Source: Glandiceps talaboti
Taxonomy: Eukaryota > Hemichordata > Enteropneusta > Spengelidae
Length of the DNA: 10,000 nucleotides
Assembly (NCBI RefSeq): GCF_964340395.1
Contig: NC_135567.1
Location: 18,797,806-18,807,805 of the forward strand
Reading direction: 5' to 3'
Each line of letters starts with the position of its first letter. Positions within the stretch are counted from its first letter, which is position 1. The position numbers were made by a program, and so were the translations under genes. This document shows, piece after piece, positions 1 to 8,221 of the stretch. Below the pieces are notes generated by a model that saw only the letters and a list, made by a program, of their open reading frames with translations, did no database searches and was not told the origin of the DNA.

Positions 1-63
1 ATAGTATAGGACTGGCCACAAGTGACCACTGAGGGCGCTAAAATGCCCAAGTATTTCGTAACA
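1..63 (-). repeat. Partial 3' LTR (first 63 bp of U3)
   Basis: These 63 bases are identical to 8159-8221, the outer end of the 5' LTR. Identity stops exactly after the base at 63, where the left copy enters the polypurine tract and the right copy enters host DNA. That break fixes the LTR edge at TGTTACG (element sense). About 566 bp of this LTR should lie left of the window. Confidence 0.95.
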
Positions 64-76
64 ACTCCCCCCGACC
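64..76 (-). other. Polypurine tract (plus-strand DNA primer site)
   Basis: In element sense the bases directly before the 3' LTR read GGTCGGGGGGAGT, followed at once by LTR start TGTTACG. A purine-rich run abutting the 3' LTR is the standard plus-strand DNA priming site of LTR retroelements. The run includes six consecutive G residues and is interrupted by T and C only at its upstream end. Confidence 0.88.
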
Positions 77-1262
77 AGACCTGTGCATGTCCTCATGCAC
101 AAAAGGTTGACAAAAATATTAATCTTAAACTGTACTAAGTGATCCAATCTCAAGATTACTAGTGCTAAGGGTAACAAGCCCTCCTGTTCTGGTCAAAATA
201 AATGTAAGAATCTGTCGTGTAAAAACCGATACAAAAACTTAACTGTGGATACCACATACAACTTTCAGAGTAAAGCGTGTCGTGCAGTCGTTGTCAACAA
301 ACAACTTCTCAGTAATCAGATGTTTAAATTCACCGATAAAAGGTGGTGGCAGTGGAGATTCGGACCCTCTATAACTAGATTGTTCAGCACTTAGATGTCC
401 TATCACCTGTCCCAATGCAAAACAGTATCCACATTACGCTTCAGCTGGCAAGTCCAACCCGCAGCAATGGGGTACCTCATTTTATTAAGGACTGCATATA
501 AACTTGACTGACACTGAGCAAAATCTACCTATTGCACGAGAAATCCATACAGCAAGGTACTTCCATAAGAGGTAAAGGGAAAAGTGTAAGGTAGAGTTAT
601 TATAGGTGCGAGTATATAAACAAGTCTATCACGCTGCAATTACATACCACCCATAACTACTCAAAGACAATAGAGGGAGTAAACTGCAAGGCAAATGTTA
701 TCTGGCATATGGCAAGGGCTCATGCAAACAGTGTACACCACCCACAATTTCTCCCATTATATCGAAGTCTAACTTGTATAAAGTCGTGCCAGGCCATACC
801 CATGGCGTTATTATACTACCTGACTAGTTAGATACCTCCAGGCCAATTGCATACTCCAGCAATTCTAACAGGCCAATAGAGACAGATATAGAGATAAGAG
901 AGTAGAAACTTTTCATTTACTTTGCTGTACTTTGTTCTGATGTAGTCAACTTAATGAAGCAAGTACAATAGTGAGCTGCATTTTTTTTTCAGTCGGTAAT
1001 TGTCGATTGTCGGGAAGAAAAATAATAACCGATGATTACTCATCCACCAATCACTCTGATCCTATACTAGGATCATATCCGTGACTGAACATCACTGTTT
1101 CACCAGTCTACCTGGAAACATGTGACTACCATGGACTACACCGTCCACCAAGTGTAACTGTTCATCAAGTAACACTCACTGTGACTAACCTTCGCAGGGA
1201 CGTCAAACCCTGAAGGGAGAGACTTACAATCTCCCTGGTTACGAGGTGTACTTTTCTATGGC
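77..1262 (-). other. 3' internal non-coding region between pol and polypurine tract
   Basis: About 1.2 kb follows the pol stop. I see no env-like gene and no frame with a recognisable product on either strand. Visible details are a run of nine T on the + strand at 981-989 (poly-A in element sense), a TATATAAA string on the + strand near 612-619, and a purine-rich stretch near 880-905. In position it corresponds to where env lies in envelope-bearing gypsy elements. It could be untranslated RNA sequence, a decayed env region, or regulatory sequence. Confidence 0.7.
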
Positions 1263-4200
1263 TTAGATCACTTGTACAGCTCCACCAGAGCTGTATGTTG
1301 TTAACTCTTTCCATGCTTGTTTCACGGCCTTTGATATTGTACCAAAACCATAATGGTCTACACGTTTTCTCTCTCTCCTTGGATACCTCCTGTGCCTGAC
1401 CTTGTCATCCATTTGCTGACTATTTGCATTCTTAGGCAGTGCCGTAGGAACACTAAGTGCAGATTCGTCAACAACCGGACTTTTGTCACCATTGGTCATT
1501 TCACAATCCACCGCCAGATCACATGGTGTACTAGTAGCACTTTCCATCGTATCCAGATCACTGACTTCATTCTGGCCACAATCCAAGTCATCTTTCTCTA
1601 CTTTACCAGTGTCCAAAAGACTGTCTAACCCAAGGTTGACCTCAGTTGACTGACCTTTCACCATATATTTGTCACTGTCATATTTTACAGTGTCTTTGAT
1701 GAGTTCAGTGACCTTATTTTTCTCACCTTCATTTGATGTTAATAGAGCTGGGTCAGTGGGTTTACCGACCTGGATGCGTTCATCCTGTGGTACAACTTTA
1801 ACTTTGTCCAACCAGGGAATCAGAACTTCCCCCTGATATTGCTTTAGCTTTTCATGGTGAACTAGCTTTGGTTTACTTCTAGGGCTGAGCTGTATCCGGT
1901 ACACCAGGTCGGACAGTTTGCTTGTAACCAGATATGGCCCTTCAAAAGCCAACTGTAGTTTTGGTGCATAACCCTTTTTCCTGCGCTCATCTTTCAACCA
2001 AACAAAGTCCCCAACTTGAAAAGTATTCCTAGTTGCAAAACGATCATACAAACGTTTCTGTCGCCTAGCTGTGGCATTCAACTGTGTTCTCGCATGTTCG
2101 TGTGCATGTTCTAACTTTTCCCTTAAGTCAGCTACATAGTCAGAGTTGGTAGCCCCCTTTGGAGGTTCTACTGGTGTTACTGCCATGTCTAAGGGGTAGT
2201 GCAACTCCCTCCCAAACATCATCATATTAGGTGTTTCCCCAGTAGATGGATGCACACTGCTACGATATGCAAAAGTGGCCAAACTGATGTTCTCATCCCA
2301 GTCGGATTGATGTTTCAGGGGATCCATATAAGCTCTTATATAACGGACCAGGGTGTGATTAAACCTTTCGACCTGTCCGTCACTTTGCGGGTGCCGAGGG
2401 GTAGTGTAGGTTTTATTCACCCCCAGCAAATCACACACCTCCCTGAAAATATTTGAAATAAAATTTCTGCCCTGGTCACTATGGCATTCCAGGGGCATGC
2501 CAAAACGACTGAGGAAATTATCCAACAGCACTTTTGCAATTGTGGTAGCCTCCTCATTAGGAATTGGATAGGCCTCCATCCACTTGGTGAAGTAATCACC
2601 AACAACTAGTATCTTTTTATTGCCTTTACTACTCTCCGGAAAGGGTCCCACCACATCGATGGCTATGCGTTCAAGAGCTGCACCAACAACATAAGTTTTT
2701 AGAGGAGCTCTCTTCTTTCCAATAACTGACTTATTTTTAGCACACACATTGCACAATCGAATGTGACTTCGCACGTCAACAGACATCCCATACCAATAGT
2801 ACTTAAGCCTTGTTTTTGCCAGTGTTCGCCCAATACCGGCATGACCTCCAAATTTACTATCATGAAAAGTGCCCAATACTAGCTTCACAAAGGTTTTTGG
2901 CAAAATGATTTGCCACCTCACTAACTTTCCATCAGCTGCTTCCCATAGCTTGTATAGTATGCCATTATGTACCCTGAGTTGGGAATATTGGGACCAATAT
3001 GTCTTCAAAGCTGGTGACTTGTGAGAAATATCCTCCCAAATTGGTCGAGGTTCACCACTCTCCACATGTCTCATTATTAGACCAATATTTGGATCCTCCA
3101 ATTGTTGTTTCCTCAACTCCTCCACTGACCAAAGAGTCTCATGGTCAATGACCTGTTTACTATCTAAGCTAAATTCAGCTTCCCGTTGCTTGGATTCAGC
3201 AATCGGGCGCTTGGTGGACACTTTATGCGCATTACACCTATTTGGATGAAGGCGTCCCTCCACCCTAGGCCACCCATTGTTAGATTCGCTGGGAATTACC
3301 CCCACCCTTGAAGCCTTACGACTGACAGGAACACCTTTAGAAACTAAATCCTGACTTTCCGACCTGTTTGACTCAATTTCTGGCATATTATTTACCATTG
3401 TATTTGTATGACTTTCCTTGTGGTGATCCCTACCACACTGCTTACAGTACTCCACAGGAATACGACTCAAGGCATCTGCATTCAGATGCTTTTTACCAGG
3501 CCTGTGTTCAACTTTAAACTTATACTGGCCCAGGATCTCTAACCAGCGGGCCAACTGTCCCTCTGGGTTCTTAAATTTCAGCAGCCAAACCAAAGAGGCA
3601 TGATCTGTCCGAATGGTAAACTCTCTACCAAGCAAGTAATGCCTGAAATATTTAACATACTCTACTATAGCTAATAGCTCTTGGCGTGTCACACAGTAAT
3701 TTCTCTCTGCTTTACTCATGACTTTACTAGCAAAACAGATAGGTCTCTCCACCCCCTCTTGTATCTGACTCAACACAGCTCCAATACCCACTTTGCTGGC
3801 ATCTGTATCAAGAAGGAAATCCCCTTGCGAAGATGGAAAAGCCAATACTGGCGAAGATGTCAATGATGTCTTAAGCTGACTGAAAGCAGCCTGACATGCT
3901 GATGTCCATACAAAATGAGCATTCTTTTTGGTTAGTTCATTCAGGGGCTTTGCTATAGTAGCAAAGTCTTTAATGAATCGCCTGTAGTATGAGGCTAAGC
4001 CAAAGAAACTACGTACTTCAGATACACTAGTTGGTACCGGCCAATTCTGGATTGATTCAATTTTCTTAGGATCAGTGGAAACGCCATCTTTTGAAACTTT
4101 GTGACCCAGAAATTCCACTTGCTCAGCAAAAAGCACACATTTCTTTGCTTTCAATTTCAACCCAGCCCCCCTCAGTTTATCAAAGACCATTTGCAATCGC

Positions 4201-6101
4201 TTCAGTTCCTCCTCAAAGGTATCAGCAAAAATAATCAGATCATCCAGATATAACAGACAGATCTCCCATTGCAACCCATAGAAAACTTTCTCCATTAACT
4301 TTTGAAAAGTGCCTGGTGCCCCTGATAATCCCATGGGCATAACTGTCCATTCCAACAATCTACCAGATGGGGTTACAATAGCTGATTTTTTTCTACTTTC
4401 CTCATCTAGACCGACCTGATAAAAACCACTGCAAAGATCAAGACAACTAAAATATTTTGCTCCACCCAGACTCTCTAGGTTGTCCTGTATACGGGGCAGA
4501 GGGTATGCATTAACTAGTGTTACTGCATTAAGACGACGAAAATCACACACAAGACGGAAAGAGGAGTCTTTCTTGCCCACAAGTAGACAAGGGCTGCTCC
4601 ATGGAGAATCACTCTCCACTAACATTCCTTCGTCAACAAATGTTTGAATTTGTCTGTCAATTTCAGCCTTCTTCCAGTATGGAGCACGATAAGGAAGCAG
4701 TTTTATAGGTTTTTCAGTTGTAGTAGGAATATGGTGTTTTACCACATCTGTTTTGCCTAAATCTGTTGAATTTCTACTGAAAACATCTGCATTCCTTACC
4801 AGCAAATCAAACACTAGCTGTTTTTGCTTGTCTGATGTTAAGTGCAAAACACTACGGTCATATAGGTCTTTCATATGAGTTGGCATATCACCCCTCCCCC
4901 CAACAGTCACTTTATTGACTCTATTTGGAGCTGTTGACATGTGACCTGGTTCATTTGAAATTAAAGGAGACTCAATGTCTAGATTGACAGTTCTGTCCAT
5001 TCTCAGCAGACCCATACACTGTCCCCTTTTAACCTCTATGTCCTGGCTACTGAGATTTATCACCCTAACAGCATGCAATTTACTTCCCACTTGACTGAGA
5101 GATCCTGCACCCATTAGACCAGTTTCGTTCAACTGCACTGGTGTCACTAGTGCTGTTATTTCAGAAAGATTAGATTGGATTTTGTCGTTTAACACATTAC
5201 CAGATATTTCCCTATCTGAAAACTGACGACCACCATACAAGTTGTAACCAATTTCGCCAACTCGAGGAATTCTACCCATTCGAGACATGATGATTGCTTC
5301 ATGTCCTGCCGGAATAGATTGTGCCCAGTTTGCTTGTAACCGACAACAGAAAGGTTTTGGGTCTACATGTATTGTTTCTAATTCCTTATTACCAACAGTA
5401 ACAGTACCCCTTTGAAGATCTAAACAACAATCAAAATCCCTTAACAGGTTCATACCCAAGATGCCTGCAGAGCCATTCAAAGATTCAGCTATTAAAATTG
5501 GTTCAATACTTTGCTTATCCCCTATCTTAATCATCATTAATGCTTCACCAAAAAGGGGCACCTTCGAGCCGTCCACCTGGATTAAAGATGTACCAGAATC
5601 TACTAACTGGGGACGCTCATTCTTTGGTATAAGTTCAAACATATCTTTAGATATGATACTGTGTGTTGAACCTGTATCGATGAGACATTTTTGGGATACT
5701 CCCTGTACAGATACATCAATTAACAACATGCTGATAGACTGGGGATCCCTGCCTACCTTTGAATGACCCCTTGCGACAATAGGACATTGACCCTTTAACT
5801 CAGAGATAGATTTAGAAGGAAGAGAGAAGTCAGCATTAACATTCTGAGAAGAGTTCTCAGAGTTCACAATACTACTTTCATTAGAAAGAGGAAGAGGAGA
5901 TGTATCAATATGTATTTTAGGTGGTCGGTGTCTACCATTCTTTTTACATTTATTCTTGGTAGATACCTTGATACTAGACTTTGAAAATGAAGAATTTGTC
6001 AGTTTCTCACTAGCGCGATCTATTCCGGCCTTGCCCTCAAGTTTAACATGTGACTTTTCTATTTGGATTGGGAGCCGGCCGGTCCTCCCAACCCGTTGGA
6101 G
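1263..6101 (-). CDS. pol: Pol polyprotein: protease, reverse transcriptase, RNase H, integrase (entered by -1 frameshift from gag)
   Basis: The frame is open from the stop at 6123-6125 to the stop at 1263-1265. There is no usable early ATG, and the codon at 5867 is GTG, so entry from gag is expected; the first post-shift codon is at 6101. Counting residues from 5867, the protease DTG is at 64-66 (nt 5678-5670) with ILGMNLL near 136-142. A linker follows. Reverse transcriptase spans about 390-570 with YLDD at 540-543 (nt 4250-4239). RNase H spans about 680-800 with DTDAS at 687-691, E730, D755 and D797. A CxxC...H cluster lies at 808-820. The integrase zinc residues are H1002, H1009, C1039 and C1042; its catalytic D1071, D1131 and E1167 give canonical D,D-35-E spacing. 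A GPY/F-like FEGPYLV lies near 1308-1314. An acidic then basic tail runs from about 1350 to 1534. No stop or frameshift breaks it. The products copy element RNA to DNA and insert it. Confidence 0.96.
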   Translation of the reverse strand, partial: LQRVGRTGRLPIQIEKSHVKLEGKAGIDRASEKLTNSSFSKSSIKVSTKNKCKKNGRHRPPKIHIDTSPLPLSNESSIVNSENSSQNVNADFSLPSKSISELKGQCPIVARGHSKVGRDPQSISMLLIDVSVQGVSQKCLIDTGSTHSIISKDMFELIPKNERPQLVDSGTSLIQVDGSKVPLFGEALMMIKIGDKQSIEPILIAESLNGSAGILGMNLLRDFDCCLDLQRGTVTVGNKELETIHVDPKPFCCRLQANWAQSIPAGHEAIIMSRMGRIPRVGEIGYNLYGGRQFSDREISGNVLNDKIQSNLSEITALVTPVQLNETGLMGAGSLSQVGSKLHAVRVINLSSQDIEVKRGQCMGLLRMDRTVNLDIESPLISNEPGHMSTAPNRVNKVTVGGRGDMPTHMKDLYDRSVLHLTSDKQKQLVFDLLVRNADVFSRNSTDLGKTDVVKHHIPTTTEKPIKLLPYRAPYWKKAEIDRQIQTFVDEGMLVESDSPWSSPCLLVGKKDSSFRLVCDFRRLNAVTLVNAYPLPRIQDNLESLGGAKYFSCLDLCSGFYQVGLDEESRKKSAIVTPSGRLLEWTVMPMGLSGAPGTFQKLMEKVFYGLQWEICLLYLDDLIIFADTFEEELKRLQMVFDKLRGAGLKLKAKKCVLFAEQVEFLGHKVSKDGVSTDPKKIESIQNWPVPTSVSEVRSFFGLASYYRRFIKDFATIAKPLNELTKKNAHFVWTSACQAAFSQLKTSLTSSPVLAFPSSQGDFLLDTDASKVGIGAVLSQIQEGVERPICFASKVMSKAERNYCVTRQELLAIVEYVKYFRHYLLGREFTIRTDHASLVWLLKFKNPEGQLARWLEILGQYKFKVEHRPGKKHLNADALSRIPVEYCKQCGRDHHKESHTNTMVNNMPEIESNRSESQDLVSKGVPVSRKASRVGVIPSESNNGWPRVEGRLHPNRCNAHKVSTKRPIAESKQREAEFSLDSKQVIDHETLWSVEELRKQQLEDPNIGLIMRHVESGEPRPIWEDISHKSPALKTYWSQYSQLRVHNGILYKLWEAADGKLVRWQIILPKTFVKLVLGTFHDSKFGGHAGIGRTLAKTRLKYYWYGMSVDVRSHIRLCNVCAKNKSVIGKKRAPLKTYVVGAALERIAIDVVGPFPESSKGNKKILVVGDYFTKWMEAYPIPNEEATTIAKVLLDNFLSRFGMPLECHSDQGRNFISNIFREVCDLLGVNKTYTTPRHPQSDGQVERFNHTLVRYIRAYMDPLKHQSDWDENISLATFAYRSSVHPSTGETPNMMMFGRELHYPLDMAVTPVEPPKGATNSDYVADLREKLEHAHEHARTQLNATARRQKRLYDRFATRNTFQVGDFVWLKDERRKKGYAPKLQLAFEGPYLVTSKLSDLVYRIQLSPRSKPKLVHHEKLKQYQGEVLIPWLDKVKVVPQDERIQVGKPTDPALLTSNEGEKNKVTELIKDTVKYDSDKYMVKGQSTEVNLGLDSLLDTGKVEKDDLDCGQNEVSDLDTMESATSTPCDLAVDCEMTNGDKSPVVDESALSVPTALPKNANSQQMDDKVRHRRYPRRERKRVDHYGFGTISKAVKQAWKELTTYSSGGAVQVI

Positions 6102-6107
6102 TTTAAC
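6025..6107 (-). promoter_or_regulatory. -1 ribosomal frameshift signal: GTTAAAC slippery site, spacer, stem-loop and possible pseudoknot
   Basis: Seen in element sense: heptamer G TTA AAC at 6107-6101, in the gag reading phase (codons TTA at 6106-6104 and AAC at 6103-6101). A 6-nt spacer TCCAAC follows at 6100-6095. A stem is formed by GGGTTGGGAG (6094-6085) and CTCCCAATCC (6074-6065): ten pairs, one of them G-U, closing loop GACCGGCCGG. Loop bases CCGGCC can pair with GGCCGG at 6030-6025, making an H-type pseudoknot with a connecting loop of about 34 nt. Gag stops at 6059-6061 and pol is open in the -1 phase from 6122, so slippage here joins the frames. Known: GUUAAAC is the slip site of equine arteritis virus. 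Its first base departs from the ideal U UUA AAC. The fold and its activity are inferred. Confidence 0.87.
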
Positions 6108-7408
6108 GACTCCCCTTTTACTTCAGATTGACCTGGCCTGTATTGTGGACACTGCCTCTTTCGGTGTCCTTCTTGGCCACAATTCCAGCAAACAAGTTTC
6201 TTTCGATTCCCATTACTTGAATCTGAATATCTAGACCTCGCTGACTGTGTCGACTCCAACCGTTCTAGGCGATCTAACACTTGCAGTAAAATCTCATTAA
6301 TGCCCTTGGGCTGAGAGGTTGTATCTGTGTTATCACCCAGGCCAGTGGCTCGAACAGTAGCAGTTTTTCCTTTATTTTGACAAAAGTTTTGGAAGCTTTC
6401 CTCACACTGTGCCTCATGCACAACACTTTCCAGGGTAGCATTCTTTTTTCTACCCTCCTCACTTATCTTACGTTGAATAGCTACGTCTTTCACCGCCATC
6501 ATCAGACAATCTATACACAAGCGTTCCAAACATTCACCACTCGCACTTGGATAAGCTTTTATCATCATTTCTCGTATCTCTTGTGCAAGATCTTGCAGTG
6601 ATTGATCTTTCTTTCTCACAATAGTTTTTACTTGCAGACGGAAGTCGTCTGCCAAACCACTAGCGGAAAAACGCTTTCCTAGTAAGTCACATAACCCCTC
6701 ATATGTGTTTAAATCTTTTCCACAGTGAGCAGCAAATTGCAAAGCACGGCCTCTTAGTTTAGTCAACAACATGTTAAAACGATGTTCTGAATCCCACTGG
6801 TTGACTTTTGCGCAAATATCAAAGTGAACACGATAATTGGCGAAATCTGATTCACCAGTGAAATTATCTACTTTAGCAGTGTTATTCTTTGAATCAGAGA
6901 GTCCATGCTTAGAGAAATTAAAGTTAGAACTGTTATCACTTGTGGAAAATACTGGTGTTTTATTCTTACTGTATGTCAGTGAGCAACCGTCACCTCTGGA
7001 TAAGGCTGTTCCTCTACCCAGTGAGAACATTTCCTTTGTTCTACCTCTAATACCAGAACCATAAAAGGAACTATTGGCGGGTGTAGAATCCATTTCCCTT
7101 ACACCACCTTCTCCGCCAAAAGAAACACTACCCCGAACGGTAGAGGTCAAAACTCCACTTGCACTGCTAGCTGTACTAGTGCTGAAAACATTATCAGCGT
7201 CAATACCAACCCCCAAAGAAAATGGAATAGTTTCTCCCGAACGATCAACACCTCGCTCAACAATACCATCAGGAGACATCAGAGGAGGCATAGCGACAGC
7301 ATAACGCTGATCATGTCCAGGACCCTTGTTTGGAAGTGATAATTCAGTCTTACCAACATCCGTATCGGCGTGCGGAAAAGACACTTCACTATCACCAAAT
7401 TTTTCCAT
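6059..7408 (-). CDS. gag: Gag polyprotein with capsid-like region and CCHC zinc knuckle
   Basis: This would form the particle that packages element RNA. The chosen start is the ATG at 7408, in good context (GACATGG, purine at -3 and G at +4). The frame is closed by TGA just upstream at 7429-7427, and the only earlier start-like codon is GTG. The product has 449 residues. Residues 1 to about 175 are Ser/Gly-rich and low in complexity. About 179-339 form a helical, Trp- and charge-containing capsid-like region of the retrotransposon Gag type. A Leu-rich possible coiled coil lies near 370-386. The nucleocapsid knuckle C407-X2-C410-X4-H415-X4-C420 is followed by a basic Gln/Gly-rich tail. The stop codon TAG is at 6061-6059. 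The last 13 residues would be replaced by Pol after the -1 shift. No disruptive mutation is seen. Confidence 0.94.
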   Translation of the reverse strand: MEKFGDSEVSFPHADTDVGKTELSLPNKGPGHDQRYAVAMPPLMSPDGIVERGVDRSGETIPFSLGVGIDADNVFSTSTASSASGVLTSTVRGSVSFGGEGGVREMDSTPANSSFYGSGIRGRTKEMFSLGRGTALSRGDGCSLTYSKNKTPVFSTSDNSSNFNFSKHGLSDSKNNTAKVDNFTGESDFANYRVHFDICAKVNQWDSEHRFNMLLTKLRGRALQFAAHCGKDLNTYEGLCDLLGKRFSASGLADDFRLQVKTIVRKKDQSLQDLAQEIREMMIKAYPSASGECLERLCIDCLMMAVKDVAIQRKISEEGRKKNATLESVVHEAQCEESFQNFCQNKGKTATVRATGLGDNTDTTSQPKGINEILLQVLDRLERLESTQSARSRYSDSSNGNRKKLVCWNCGQEGHRKRQCPQYRPGQSEVKGESLNSNGLGGPAGSQSK

Positions 7409-7592
7409 GTCAGACAACACCTGCACTCAATGTCTGCCTAGTAACAAGACTATATATAGAACAACAATAGAACAATTGATCAATAGCACAAAGTTATGAA
7501 CAATGTTGCAAAACTTTGAATGTTGCAAAACTCGCACTTTTCAGAACAGGGCACAAGGCGACCCAATTTTACATCACGCCGCTTGCCACCAT
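7409..7592 (-). other. 5' leader between LTR and gag
   Basis: This is about 184 bases from the LTR end to the gag ATG. It begins with one spacer base (7592) and the primer-binding site. The remainder is the expected location of any RNA packaging or dimerisation signal, but I recognise no specific motif. A TGA codon in the gag frame lies at 7429-7427. Confidence 0.75.
7574..7591 (-). other. Primer-binding site, tRNA uncertain (possibly tRNA-Leu)
   Basis: In element sense, TGGTGGCAAGCGGCGTGA starts one base after the LTR terminus TTACA. On the + strand this reads as a tRNA 3' end finishing in CCACCA. The first eight bases fit an animal leucine tRNA acceptor ending GCUGCCACCA, but an extra A then interrupts the match (GGCAAGCGG against GGCAGCGG). 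The location is firm. The tRNA identity rests on memory and is tentative. Confidence 0.75.
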
Positions 7593-8221
7593 TGTAACGA
7601 ATATCTGGAAAAATACTCCAAAAACCCTGAAGTTGTAAACTCTATAAAATACTACACCACAAGGCCCACGAAAACCAGTGTAAACGGTAGCGCAAACTGG
7701 CCTCCGATAACCGTGAATGCCTCGTTACGGGCCGTTCGTTTAGACTGTGTGCGAGGGCAGAACTCGCACCGTAAAACTGGGTCTGCACGAATGCACTGAT
7801 TGCCACACCAATCGTACGGAACAAAGAAACCAGAAAAACCCTGGAACAACTCGATAAACCAACAATCTACCTCACAGAGGTGTACGAGGAAATACTTCCC
7901 CAATGAAAGAAATAGGTTTTAACCGAAATAGAAGGAAAATAGAGGTAAGCAAGAGATTAGTTCACCAGCATAAGAAATACACTGTTCACTGCACGCCGTC
8001 TTCATCCAGAGTCCCCGGACGGGAGGGGTGGTTGCCCATGGTTACCAACCTCACGTGACCAAGTCTCCACCTCCTAGCAACTGACTGACATATACCCAAA
8101 TAGTCGGATAACCGTACCTGAGAATCAGGGATCTTTTACATTTCTCAGCCAGCTACTAATAGTATAGGACTGGCCACAAGTGACCACTGAGGGCGCTAAA
8201 ATGCCCAAGTATTTCGTAACA
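7593..8221 (-). repeat. 5' LTR (629 bp, complete)
   Basis: The outer edge at 8221 is set by where identity with the left LTR copy ends. The inner edge at 7593 is set by the terminal CA, the primer-binding site one base beyond, and the imperfect terminal inverted repeat TGTTACGAA...TTCGTTACA (one mismatch). It should hold the element's promoter. Candidate sites in element sense are an E-box CACGTG (8053-8058) and a weak TATA-like GTATATG (about 8094-8088). I found no AATAAA in it, so the polyadenylation signal and the U3/R/U5 limits are unresolved. The reading frames within it look like chance. Confidence 0.93.
7749..7769 (-). other. Small perfect hairpin inside the LTR
   Basis: A 7-bp perfect inverted repeat, GTGCGAG and CTCGCAC, encloses a 7-base loop. 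In the transcript it would lie in the downstream third of the LTR (R or U5). A function is not known; it could be an RNA structure near the 5' end of the genomic transcript. Confidence 0.5.

Larger units (their letters stand above)
1..8221 (-). mobile_element. Ty3/gypsy-type LTR retrotransposon, nearly complete, 3' LTR cut by window edge
   Basis: Seen: all parts of an autonomous LTR retrotransposon occur in order on the - strand. These are a 629-bp 5' LTR with TG...CA ends, primer-binding site, gag, pol in the -1 frame, polypurine tract and the start of the 3' LTR. The pol order protease, reverse transcriptase, RNase H, integrase is that of Ty3/gypsy (Metaviridae) and not Ty1/copia, where integrase precedes reverse transcriptase. 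No env gene is visible. The internal region (64-7592) is 7,529 bp, giving about 8,787 bp in total if both LTRs are equal. The 63 shared LTR bases are identical and both long frames are open, which suggests recent insertion. Inferred: it sits antisense in an intron of the sulfotransferase gene to its right. I cannot assign a named clade. Confidence 0.96.

Noticed and set aside
612-619. TATATAAA as a + strand promoter
   Set aside because: There is no downstream gene on that strand within the element, and a single AT-rich string is weak evidence.
77-1262. env gene of a retrovirus-like gypsy element
   Set aside because: No long frame, signal peptide or membrane segment could be found on the - strand here.
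1353-1628. Open frames on the + strand across 1353-7304
   Set aside because: They lie opposite or out of frame with intact gag and pol, show no domain pattern, and are explained as shadows of those genes.
5865-5867. GTG as the start codon of pol
   Set aside because: This is a eukaryotic element. The frame is open far upstream into gag, and a frameshift signal explains entry.
7409-7426. Gag starting at the GTG at 7426
   Set aside because: An ATG in good context lies six codons downstream, and the codon just upstream of the GTG is a stop.
7642-7903. Small proteins encoded in the LTR
   Set aside because: The frames overlap each other inside the LTR, have no recognisable features and are typical of chance.
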